Shown here: in pieces, positions 8,411 through 16,028 of the stretch
Layout: each line of letters starts with the position of its first letter
Position numbering within the stretch: position 1 is the first letter of the stretch
DNA from: Ruminococcus sp. UBA3665
GTDB lineage: Bacteria > Bacillota > Clostridia > Oscillospirales > Ruminococcaceae
Direction of reading: 5' to 3'
NCBI GenBank assembly: GCA_002373165.1
Contig: DFJS01000086.1
Span: forward strand, 1 to 34,388
DNA: 34,388 nt
Translations under genes and position numbers: made by a program
Notes under the pieces: generated by a model
What the model saw: the letters and a program-made list of their open reading frames with translations, nothing else
Told to the model about the DNA's origin: nothing
Database searches by the model: none

Positions 8411-8439
8411 ATTTTATGCAGATAGTACAAAAATGTGAA
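8411..8439 (-). promoter_or_regulatory. Promoter of the 117-residue gene
   Basis: Reading minus, TTCACA (8439-8434), 17-bp spacer, TAAAAT (8416-8411); each box is one mismatch from consensus. It is divergent from the hisJ-like promoter at 8465-8493. Confidence 0.6.
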
Positions 8440-8464
8440 AAATTAATTTTTTTTGTGAAGGCTA

Positions 8465-8493
8465 TGGAAAAATTCCTGAAACTGTGCTATAAT
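8465..8493 (+). promoter_or_regulatory. Promoter of the hisJ-like gene and downstream run
   Basis: TGGAAA (8465-8470), 17-bp spacer, perfect TATAAT (8488-8493) with an extended TGC directly before it. The weak -35 is compensated by the extended -10. It lies about 39 bp upstream of the TTG start at 8532. Confidence 0.65.
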
Positions 8494-8531
8494 GTAATTA
8501 TGCCGAATCTGCAAAGAAAGAAGGGTTTGTA

Positions 8532-9374
8532 TTGCTTCTGACGGATTGTCATACACATACGGAAATTTCACCGGATAGTCAGGCCGCATTGTCCGCCATG
8601 TGCCGCCGCGCACAGGAACTGCATCTTCAGGCTTATGCCGTGACTGATCATATTGAACTCTGCCGCTGGTATTCCCAGGGCTATTACCAGACAATGCCCC
8701 GCAATGAAGAGGATTTTTTTGATTACGCTGCCCGATGGGAACGCTCTGTACAGCAAAATCTGCTTGCCCGTGATCTGCTCGCCGGCAAAATGCAGCTGAT
8801 TAACGGAATCGAACTGGGCGAACCAAATGCCGATTTCGGCCTTGCCCAAAGTCTGTATCAGGATAAACGGCTGGATTTTGTCATTGCCTCCCTGCATGAA
8901 CTCCCGGATCAGCTGGATTTCTATTTTCTGGATTATCAGAAAGAAAATCCTGATGCACTGCTGGAAGACTATTTTTCAATCCTGCTGGAAATCAGCCGGA
9001 AAAACTGCTTTGATGTGCTCGGCCATGTAACCTACCCTCTGCGGTATATCGCCGGAGAAGCCGGAATTAAAATTAACATGCAGAAATATACTGATATGCT
9101 TGCCGAATGTTTCCGGAATGTGATTCATCAGCATAAAGGCATTGAACTGAATACATCCGGCTATCGGCAGAAATACGGCAGACCGTTTCCCGATGAAGAT
9201 TTGCTGAAATTATACCGCGATCTGGGCGGTAAGATTTTAACGCTCGGTTCGGATGCCCATCAGCCTGCCGATCTGGGCGGCGGCATCGCACAGGGACAGG
9301 AACTTGCCAGATCATGCGGCTTTGATCAGATTTGCTATTTTCTGCATCACGAACCGCATTTTATTAAATTATAA
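8532..9374 (+). CDS. PHP-family phosphatase, HisJ-like histidinol-phosphatase
   Basis: Metal-dependent PHP-domain phosphoesterase of 280 residues, closest in layout to HisJ, which removes phosphate from L-histidinol phosphate in histidine biosynthesis. The metal-binding PHP motifs appear in order: DCHTHTE (His7, His9), VTDHIE (~37-42), GIELGE, ASLHELP, GHVTYPLR and GSDAHQPADLG near the C-terminus. The start is TTG at 8532 with AGAAGGG upstream; no in-frame ATG precedes the DCHTHT motif. No other his gene is in the window, so a different phosphate ester substrate is possible. First gene of a plus-strand run. Confidence 0.85.
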   Translation: MLLTDCHTHTEISPDSQAALSAMCRRAQELHLQAYAVTDHIELCRWYSQGYYQTMPRNEEDFFDYAARWERSVQQNLLARDLLAGKMQLINGIELGEPNADFGLAQSLYQDKRLDFVIASLHELPDQLDFYFLDYQKENPDALLEDYFSILLEISRKNCFDVLGHVTYPLRYIAGEAGIKINMQKYTDMLAECFRNVIHQHKGIELNTSGYRQKYGRPFPDEDLLKLYRDLGGKILTLGSDAHQPADLGGGIAQGQELARSCGFDQICYFLHHEPHFIKL

Positions 9375-9392
9375 TACAGGAGGATTTTACTT

Positions 9393-9872
9393 ATGAACGA
9401 ATTACTGCATCTGCTGAAAACCAATGCCCGGCTGACTAATGCACAGCTGGCCGATATGCTCGGCAAATCGGAACAGGAAGTCGCCGAAGAAATTCATGCC
9501 CTCGAAACAAAAGGCATCATCCGCGGCTATACTGCCATTATCAACGAAGAACTCGCCGAAAGTACCGAGGTCGAAGCTTTGATCGAACTCCGGGTAACGC
9601 CCAAGCGTGACTGCGGTTTTGACGAAATTGCAAAAACAATCATGATGTATGATGAAGTAGAAACTGTTTCGCTGATGTCCGGCATGTATGATCTGGCACT
9701 GACCGTCAAGGGCGAAAGCCTGAAAGAAGTTGCCATGTTCGTTTCACAGAGACTTTCTGCTATGGAAGGCGTACTGGCTACTGCAACTCATTTCGTGCTG
9801 AAACGCTATAAAGAAAAAGGCATTCTGATCGAAGAGGATGAACATGACGAAAGGAGTATGATCTGTCCATGA
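9393..9872 (+). CDS. Lrp/AsnC family regulator (AlaR-like)
   Basis: A 159-residue feast/famine regulator. The N-terminal helix-turn-helix (~1-50, LLKTNARLTNAQLADMLGKS, then IHALETKGIIRGYTAI) is followed by the RAM amino-acid-sensing domain (~65-145). An AGGAGG site lies 9 nt before the ATG. It overlaps the next gene, a class I aminotransferase, by ATGA. This pairing matches B. subtilis alaR-alaT, where the Lrp-type protein controls alanine transaminase, so control of its neighbour in response to an amino acid is a reasonable inference. Confidence 0.9.
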   Translation: MNELLHLLKTNARLTNAQLADMLGKSEQEVAEEIHALETKGIIRGYTAIINEELAESTEVEALIELRVTPKRDCGFDEIAKTIMMYDEVETVSLMSGMYDLALTVKGESLKEVAMFVSQRLSAMEGVLATATHFVLKRYKEKGILIEEDEHDERSMICP

Positions 9873-11047
9873 ATTATGAAAAAATTTTATCCGCCTGTGT
9901 CCAGCAGATGAAGCCTTCCGGCATACGCAGATTTTTCGACCTTGCCGCTACTATGGACGATGTCATCAGCCTTGGTGTCGGCGAACCGGATTTTTCTACG
10001 CCGTGGAGCATCAGAAAAGAAGCAATTGATGTTCTGGAACGGAAAAAAATCGTCTATACGGCCAATGCCGGACTGGCACAGCTCCGGGAGGAAGTTTCAG
10101 CTTATCAGGAAAAGAAAATTCATGTCAGATATGACCCGCAACATGAAATTATCATCACAGTAGGCGGTTCTGAAGCAATTGATATTGCTGTCCGGGGCGT
10201 TGTCAATCCCGGCGATGAAGTGCTGATTGTCGAGCCTAGTTTTGTCTGCTATGCGCCGATTGTCCAGATGGCCGGAGGCGTTCCGGTTGCCATTCCTACC
10301 CGGCAGGAAAATCACTTCAAGCTGACCGCACAGGAACTCCGCGAAAAAATAACTGAAAAAACGAAACTGCTCGTTCTGCCGTTCCCGAATAATCCCACAG
10401 GCGCAATCATGACACGCGAAGATCTCGAACAGATTGCCGAAGTCCTGAGAGATACGGATATTATGATTTTATCTGATGAAATCTATTCTGCTATGACTTA
10501 CGGGAAAAAGCATTGTTCCATTGCCGAACTAGACGGCATGAGAGAAAGAACTATTCTGGTAGACGGATTTTCCAAAGCATTCGCCATGACAGGCTGGCGG
10601 CTGGGCTATCTGTGCGCGCCGGAACCGGTTACCAGACAGCTTGTGAAAATTCATCAGTATATTATCATGAGTTCTCCCACGGTCAGTCAGTATGCCGCCA
10701 TCACTGCGCTGAAAGAATGTGAACGCGATGTCGAACGCATGGTGAAAGAATATAATATCCGCCGCAGATACTTAGTAGAAGCTTTCAACCGCATCGGAAT
10801 GACCTGCTTTTCTCCGGAGGGCGCATTCTATGTATTCCCTAGCATTCAGTGTACGGGCATGACAAGCGAGGAATTCTGCGAAAAACTTCTCGAAGAAGAA
10901 CGTGTCGCTGTTGTGCCGGGCAATGCATTCGGCGAAAGCGGCGAGGGTTTTGTCCGCGTATCTTATGCATATTCTCTGCGGCACCTGATGGAAGCCGTCA
11001 GCAGAATGACCAGATTCCTGGAAAAACATGGAGGAAATCATGAATAA
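9869..11047 (+). CDS. Class I/II PLP aminotransferase (AlaT/PatA-like)
   Basis: Pyridoxal-phosphate aminotransferase of fold type I, 392 residues, full length. Visible family motifs: GVGEPDFSTP (~36-45), YTANAGLAQLREE, the GGSEAID cofactor loop (~99-105), FPNNPTGAI (~172-180), SDEIY (~202-206), and the PLP lysine Lys236 in DGFSKAFAMTGWRLGY. A C-terminal substrate arginine is present in FVRVSYAYS. The ATGA overlap with the Lrp-type regulator points to an alanine or aromatic/branched-chain transaminase; the exact substrate cannot be read from sequence. The stop codon overlaps the start of ispE by 8 nt. Confidence 0.93.
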   Translation: MNYEKILSACVQQMKPSGIRRFFDLAATMDDVISLGVGEPDFSTPWSIRKEAIDVLERKKIVYTANAGLAQLREEVSAYQEKKIHVRYDPQHEIIITVGGSEAIDIAVRGVVNPGDEVLIVEPSFVCYAPIVQMAGGVPVAIPTRQENHFKLTAQELREKITEKTKLLVLPFPNNPTGAIMTREDLEQIAEVLRDTDIMILSDEIYSAMTYGKKHCSIAELDGMRERTILVDGFSKAFAMTGWRLGYLCAPEPVTRQLVKIHQYIIMSSPTVSQYAAITALKECERDVERMVKEYNIRRRYLVEAFNRIGMTCFSPEGAFYVFPSIQCTGMTSEEFCEKLLEEERVAVVPGNAFGESGEGFVRVSYAYSLRHLMEAVSRMTRFLEKHGGNHE

Positions 11048-11912
11048 ACACATGAATCTGCTCTGTGCTGCAAAAATCAATCTTTCTCTGGATGTCACTG
11101 GAAAAAGAGCAGATTCTTATCATACGCTGGACAGCATTTTTCAGACCGTTTCTGTATATGATAGAATAGAACTGCTTGCCGCGGACGGAAATACTATTTC
11201 ACTGACCTGCGATGTGCCCGGTGTTCCGTGCGATGAGAAAAATCTTGCGTACCGCGCCGCAGAAGCTTTCCTGCATACTTCCGGACTGACGATGAATCTT
11301 GAAATTCATCTGGAAAAACAAATTCCTTCCGGAGCAGGCATGGGCGGCGGCAGTGCCGATGCCGCCGGCATACTGTATGCACTCAATCAGATGACCGGTC
11401 AGCCTTTCAGCAATCAGGAACTCAGAGAAATCGGCGTGAAACTCGGCGCAGATGTGCCGTTTTTCCTGCTGGGCAGTACTGCCAGAGCACAGGGAATCGG
11501 AGAAATCCTCACGCCGTTAAGGCCTCTGCCGGAATTGCCTCTTGTCATCCTGAAAGGAAATGAAGGCATTTCCACTCCGGCCGCCTACAGGGCAATTGAT
11601 GCGCTGGAACATCCGCAGCATCCGGATATCAATGCCATGCTTCAGGCAATTGAAACGCAGAATCTGAATCTGCTATACCGGAACTGTGCGAATCTGTTTG
11701 AATCTGTGACAGACTGCCCGGAAGTAACACAGGCAAAACAGGCTCTTCTGGACTGCGGCGCGGAATGCGCTGTCATGACCGGAAGCGGCGCGGCAGTTTT
11801 CGGAATTTTCAAAGAACAGGAATCTGCCTGCCGCTGTGCCAGGGCTCTGGAGCAAAAATTTGCGTTTGTGCGGGTCTGCCATACTGCCGGACAGGCTTTC
11901 CTGATCCAGTGA
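11040..11912 (+). CDS. ispE: 4-diphosphocytidyl-2-C-methyl-D-erythritol kinase
   Basis: GHMP-family kinase of the MEP isoprenoid pathway, which phosphorylates the 2-hydroxyl of CDP-methylerythritol. Motifs: AKINLSLDVTGKRADSYHTL (Lys12, His28), the phosphate loop PSGAGMGGGSADAAG (~96-110), and the C-terminal MTGSGAAVFGIF. I start it at ATG 11040 because GGAGG (11030-11034) sits 5 nt upstream; an ATG at 11028 overlaps that site, and one at 11052 is too far from it. This gives 290 residues, normal for IspE. It overlaps the aminotransferase stop. Confidence 0.95.
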   Translation: MNKHMNLLCAAKINLSLDVTGKRADSYHTLDSIFQTVSVYDRIELLAADGNTISLTCDVPGVPCDEKNLAYRAAEAFLHTSGLTMNLEIHLEKQIPSGAGMGGGSADAAGILYALNQMTGQPFSNQELREIGVKLGADVPFFLLGSTARAQGIGEILTPLRPLPELPLVILKGNEGISTPAAYRAIDALEHPQHPDINAMLQAIETQNLNLLYRNCANLFESVTDCPEVTQAKQALLDCGAECAVMTGSGAAVFGIFKEQESACRCARALEQKFAFVRVCHTAGQAFLIQ

Positions 11913-11925
11913 CAGGAGGGATTCT

Positions 11926-14199
11926 GTGAAAAAACATTGTATTTCTGCCTGTCTGTGCAGTGCACTGATGCTTTGTGTCAATATGCAGAATCTTTCCGGC
12001 GCGGCAGAAGATTCCGGACTTCAGATCGGGCATTTTCAGAGCTATCGGCAGTATGAAACGGCATCTTCTGCCGGAAGGCTGATTGCCGCGAACGAATCCC
12101 TTGCGCCTGCCGTGACGGAAGAACTGCCTTCCCGGTTTGACCTTCGTTCACTGGGGCTGGTCAGCTCCGTGAAAGATCAGAAAAATTATGGCATGTGCTG
12201 GAGCTTTTCGGCAATGAATTCGATCGAGAATCATCTCATTGCCCGCTGGCCGCAGATTGATCTTTCAGAATGGCATCTGGCATATTATGCATATTCGCAG
12301 AAATTCGGCTTTCCGTTAAGAGCAAATACAGATATGGACGATGTCTTTCAGCAGGGCGGCAATTATTATATCATGGCACCTATGCTGACCAGCTGGACAG
12401 GACCAGTTTCAGAATCTGTTTTTCCGTTTGATGATTATGATGTGCTGAATCCTGATGCAGAATGGAATGAAGTCAGGGCGCAGGCAGAATATCATGTTTC
12501 CGATGCGGAGAATTTTGTTTATCATGTAGAAGAAACCGGATTTCCCGATCAGCTGGAAGCAGTCAAACAGGCCGTCTGGCAGGGAAATGCGCTGTCTATG
12601 AGTTATTATAACAAAGGCTCCTGCTACCGCAGCGAAAATTATGCGTATTATAATGCAAATAATGAACTCACCGGAGGAAATTATCATGCCGTTTCCATTG
12701 TAGGCTGGGATGATGCCTTTCCGGCAGAGAATTTCGGCACGGAACCTCCCGCAGACGGCGCATGGCTGGTCAAAAACAGCTGGGGCGCGGACTGGGGCGA
12801 TAACGGATATTTCTGGATGTCGTATTATGACCCGACTATGCTGGAGTTCTATTACCTGAATACAGAGCCGTTTGATAAACATGATGCTATGTATCAGTAT
12901 GACGATTACGGCTACTGGATGGCATTTTCTATTGAAGATTTCGACGAATCTGCCTATATTGCCAATGTTTTTTCTGTGGAAGAAGATACTTATCTGACTT
13001 CTGTCATGCTCTGCACGGCTGTGCCCGATGAACAGTATTCCATCCGGATTTATACCAATCCTACCAGAAGCACCAATCCGGCATCCGGCGTAGCATCTGC
13101 CTATACCGTCGGCAGTTTTTCCTCAGCCGGCTATCATACTGTTGACCTGACTGATGAAATTGAACTCCATCAGGGCGATACGTTCTCTATTGTCGTGAAA
13201 TATTCCGGAGCTCCCGGCCAGCATATCACCTGCGAAGCCAGTACCAGAAGCAAAGTGACTGCTCCAAGCGGTGCGGTAACATCAGAAGCCAGTATGCTGA
13301 CAGAAGCTATGATTTGTTCTGATTTCCATCAGGGCGAAAGCTTCTACAGTGCCAACGGCAAAAAATGGTATGATTTTTACGAGGAAGAACCGCTTTCAGA
13401 TACTTATACTGCCGAAGACGGCTCTGAATTTGAAACTTATGCCATGCTCGGCAATGCCTGTCTGCGCGGACTCTGCAAAAAAGCCGGAACTGTGATTTTT
13501 TCCGAAGATGCAGAGGCACTCCCGTCAGGAACGGAAATTGTGCTCTCCAGTCCGGGCAGTTCGGAAATCCGGTACAGCATCAACGGCGGAGAAGAACTGC
13601 TCTATACAGACCCGATTCTTATGCCGGAAGAAGATATTTCTATCACAGCATATGCTGTGCGGAATCATGAGGAACAGCCCCTCTGTCAGAAAGAATACCG
13701 GGTTCAGACAGCACAGATTTCCAGCCTGCTGGCATCCCGGACGGGACAGCCTGCGGATTATCTTACATTTCATCAGACAGAAGAATATCATTACCGGACA
13801 TATTGCAGAAAACTGGAAAAAAACGAAACGCTTTCCCTTATGCCCATTGCCGCCGGAACTGTCACGGCAGGAGAGGAAATTCTGCCGTCCGGCATATTGA
13901 CTGAACTGCATCCCGAAGATTCTGAAATGCTGCAAATCCGGAGTTCACAGCCCGGCATGACGGATGCAGTATATGAAATCTGTTTTACATCAGGGGATGT
14001 CAATCTGGACGGAGCTGTCAATGCCGAAGATGCGGCGGCTGTGCTGGCTTATGCGGCGGCCGCCGGAAGCGGAACGCATCCGGAACTGCCTGACGATGAC
14101 TGGCTTCTCCGGGCAGATTATCGGACAGATCAGCTTGTCAATGCCGATGATGCTTCCGGCATTCTGGTCTATGCGGCGGCGCATGGTGCCGGAATGTAA
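11926..14199 (+). CDS. Secreted papain-family (C1) cysteine protease with dockerin
   Basis: A 757-residue secreted protease. The GTG start at 11926 has AGGAGGG 5 nt upstream and begins a signal peptide (~1-26, ending near LSGAAE). The C1 peptidase domain (~67-310) keeps Gln85, nucleophile Cys91 (NYGMCWSFSA), His254 (NYHAVSIVGWDD) and Asn284 (VKNSWGADWGDNGYFW). A beta-rich region (~330-500) resembles the lectin-like domain that follows some clostridial C1 peptidases. A further beta-rich segment leads to a C-terminal dockerin with loops DVNLDGAVNAED and DYRTDQLVNADD; the second has Arg and Gln at normally acidic/Gly positions. The protein is probably cellulosome-attached, and the protease may process or protect the complex. 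It lies between ispE and a mraY-like gene. Confidence 0.9.
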   Translation: MKKHCISACLCSALMLCVNMQNLSGAAEDSGLQIGHFQSYRQYETASSAGRLIAANESLAPAVTEELPSRFDLRSLGLVSSVKDQKNYGMCWSFSAMNSIENHLIARWPQIDLSEWHLAYYAYSQKFGFPLRANTDMDDVFQQGGNYYIMAPMLTSWTGPVSESVFPFDDYDVLNPDAEWNEVRAQAEYHVSDAENFVYHVEETGFPDQLEAVKQAVWQGNALSMSYYNKGSCYRSENYAYYNANNELTGGNYHAVSIVGWDDAFPAENFGTEPPADGAWLVKNSWGADWGDNGYFWMSYYDPTMLEFYYLNTEPFDKHDAMYQYDDYGYWMAFSIEDFDESAYIANVFSVEEDTYLTSVMLCTAVPDEQYSIRIYTNPTRSTNPASGVASAYTVGSFSSAGYHTVDLTDEIELHQGDTFSIVVKYSGAPGQHITCEASTRSKVTAPSGAVTSEASMLTEAMICSDFHQGESFYSANGKKWYDFYEEEPLSDTYTAEDGSEFETYAMLGNACLRGLCKKAGTVIFSEDAEALPSGTEIVLSSPGSSEIRYSINGGEELLYTDPILMPEEDISITAYAVRNHEEQPLCQKEYRVQTAQISSLLASRTGQPADYLTFHQTEEYHYRTYCRKLEKNETLSLMPIAAGTVTAGEEILPSGILTELHPEDSEMLQIRSSQPGMTDAVYEICFTSGDVNLDGAVNAEDAAAVLAYAAAAGSGTHPELPDDDWLLRADYRTDQLVNADDASGILVYAAAHGAGM

Positions 14200-14235
14200 C
14201 AGCAAGATTTTATCAGAATAAGGAGTTATGGATTT

Positions 14236-15225
14236 ATGATTTTTGATTTATTATCCAATAAAAACAGTATTCTGCTGCTTGCAGCAGCACTCGCATTCTG
14301 CCTGACGCTTGGCGGAATTTTTGGCTTTACCAGATATCTGCCCAAAGATCATGGCAGAGAATTTGCCGTCAACGGAGCACTCTCCAAAGGCAAGGCCAGA
14401 GGAGCAGGCATTATTCTGATCAGTGCGCTGATTGTCGCCTGTGCCGTCTGCATTCCCATGAAGACGGAAATGATAGTTCTGCTTGCGGCTGTTTTTGTCG
14501 AAATGATGAGCGGTTTTCTGGATGATGCCGCCAAAGTGCCGTGGGGCGAACTCAAAAAAGGCCTGATTGATCTGGTGGTTGCCGTTGCCGTTTCGTTTGC
14601 CGTGTTCCGGATGACCGGCGGCGTAGCCATTCTGCCGATTGTACATCTTCAGCTGACGTTTTCCATGCCTGTGTATATCATTCTTGGAACAATTCTGGTA
14701 TGGGCGAGCATCAATGTCACCAACTGCGCCGACGGCGTGGACGGCCTCTGCACCAGTCTTTCGATGGTGACATTGCTTTCCGTGCTTCTGCTGATGAATC
14801 TCAGACTGCCGGAACTGGGCGGCGAACAGCTGCTTGTCTGGATGACGGTCTTCATGCTGATTGCCTATCTCTGGTTTAACTGTTCGCCGAGCAGTATCCT
14901 GATGGGCGATGCCGGTTCCAGAGCACTCGGCCTGATTATTGCAGCGGCGTTTATGCTGTCCTGTATGCCGTTCATGTTCATTCCCTGTGCGCTGATGCTG
15001 ATTATTGACGGCGGTCTGGGACTGGTGAAATTAACTGTTCTGAGAGTGACAAAATCCAAAACATTCATGAAAAATATCAGAACGCCCATTCATGACCATG
15101 CCAGAAAAAATAAAGGCTGGAGCGATACACAGGTTGTCATCCGGTTTACTCTGATTCAGATTCTGATTTCTGCCGTTGTTGTTTTGCTGGCCGTCCCGGA
15201 TCTGATGAAAAGCATTTTATCATAA
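14236..15225 (+). CDS. mraY: MraY-like phospho-N-acetylmuramoyl-pentapeptide transferase, variant His motif
   Basis: Polytopic membrane transferase of the MraY/WecA family, 329 residues, about ten hydrophobic segments. MraY attaches phospho-MurNAc-pentapeptide to undecaprenyl phosphate (lipid I). Seen in order: FLDDAAK (Asp96, Asp97), TNCADGVDGL (Asn163, Asp166, Asp169), MGDAGSRALG (Asp225) and TPIHDHARKNKGWSDTQVVIRF (His286, Asp287, His288). The last corresponds to the MraY HHH signature region, but the middle His is Asp. The KGWSDTQVVIRF tail still matches MraY better than WecA or TagO. AAGGAG lies 10 nt upstream. It is located away from any dcw division cluster genes, so it may be a second copy or simply a relocated gene. 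Confidence 0.82.
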   Translation: MIFDLLSNKNSILLLAAALAFCLTLGGIFGFTRYLPKDHGREFAVNGALSKGKARGAGIILISALIVACAVCIPMKTEMIVLLAAVFVEMMSGFLDDAAKVPWGELKKGLIDLVVAVAVSFAVFRMTGGVAILPIVHLQLTFSMPVYIILGTILVWASINVTNCADGVDGLCTSLSMVTLLSVLLLMNLRLPELGGEQLLVWMTVFMLIAYLWFNCSPSSILMGDAGSRALGLIIAAAFMLSCMPFMFIPCALMLIIDGGLGLVKLTVLRVTKSKTFMKNIRTPIHDHARKNKGWSDTQVVIRFTLIQILISAVVVLLAVPDLMKSILS

Positions 15226-15260
15226 CCGGCATAATCCGGTTCAGCAAAGGGGAATTGCTT

Positions 15261-16028
15261 ATGAAAATCGATACACTGGGAAATCCGCAGAATCCGGCTG
15301 TGATTCTTCTGCACGGCATGTTCTGCGATGCTTCTTCCGTGATGCGGTATGCCGTGCATTTGCAGGATGAGTATTTTATCATCATGCCGACAATGGACGG
15401 ACATTACAGAGCTTCTGCCGACTATTCCGGAGCCGGAATGCAGGCCGGAAAACTGACAGCACTGCTTCATGAAATGCATGTTTCTGAAATTGCCATGTTT
15501 CAGGGAACTTCCATGGGTGCGGAAGTCGCACTGACTGCTGCAAAACTCTGTGATATTCCTGTAAAATATTATTTCTTTGACGGCGGCCCGTTTTTCTGTT
15601 TTCCGGAATGGTTCAGGGAAATCATGCGGAAAAAATTCGAGGGATTTGCCAGAAAATTCAAAGGCAAATCCCGTGAAGATGTGATGAAAGATTTGTTTAT
15701 CCGATGGATTGGCGGCGATAATCTGCATGATTATCAGAATATGCTGGATAGTTTTGTCCGTTCGGCAGATTTTATGACTCCGGAAAGCATCAGGAATATA
15801 ACAGAAACTTGTTATCACTGCATACTTCCGGAATTCCCGGAAGCCGTGCAGAGAAAATTTATTTTTCATTTTTCCGAAAAAGAACCGGCGCAGAAATCCA
15901 AAAAACGGCTGAAACAGGCCTATCCGTATGCAAGATATTTCACTTATCCCGGAAACGGCCACTGCGGATTCCAGGCCGCCGAACCGGAACGCTATGCGGC
16001 ATTCCTGAAAAAGATAATCAGTTCATGA
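15261..16028 (+). CDS. Alpha/beta-hydrolase
   Basis: Alpha/beta-hydrolase fold protein of 255 residues. The oxyanion motif LLHGMF (~17-22), the nucleophile elbow QGTSMGAE with Ser84, and the late His in GNGHCGF make a complete triad likely. The substrate is unknown: an ester, thioester or peptide hydrolase are all possible. I choose ATG 15261 (AAAGGGG 8 nt upstream) over a TTG six bases earlier. Its 3' end overlaps the convergent PBP gene by 11 nt, with no terminator between them. A small hairpin (AACCGG 15224-15229 / CCGGTT 15236-15241) precedes its ribosome site. No signal peptide, so cytoplasmic. Confidence 0.85.
   Translation: MKIDTLGNPQNPAVILLHGMFCDASSVMRYAVHLQDEYFIIMPTMDGHYRASADYSGAGMQAGKLTALLHEMHVSEIAMFQGTSMGAEVALTAAKLCDIPVKYYFFDGGPFFCFPEWFREIMRKKFEGFARKFKGKSREDVMKDLFIRWIGGDNLHDYQNMLDSFVRSADFMTPESIRNITETCYHCILPEFPEAVQRKFIFHFSEKEPAQKSKKRLKQAYPYARYFTYPGNGHCGFQAAEPERYAAFLKKIISS

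Noticed and set aside
11028..11039. Upstream ATG start for ispE
   Set aside because: It overlaps the GGAGG ribosome site that serves ATG 11040, and IspE homologues do not need the extra residues.
15224..15241. Hairpin AACCGG/CCGGTT after the mraY-like gene as terminator
   Set aside because: Only 6 bp, no T-run, and it lies directly before the ribosome site of the next gene.
15156..15962. 268-codon minus-strand frame over the alpha/beta-hydrolase
   Set aside because: The plus strand encodes a complete hydrolase with oxyanion, nucleophile and His motifs and a ribosome site; the antisense frame has none.
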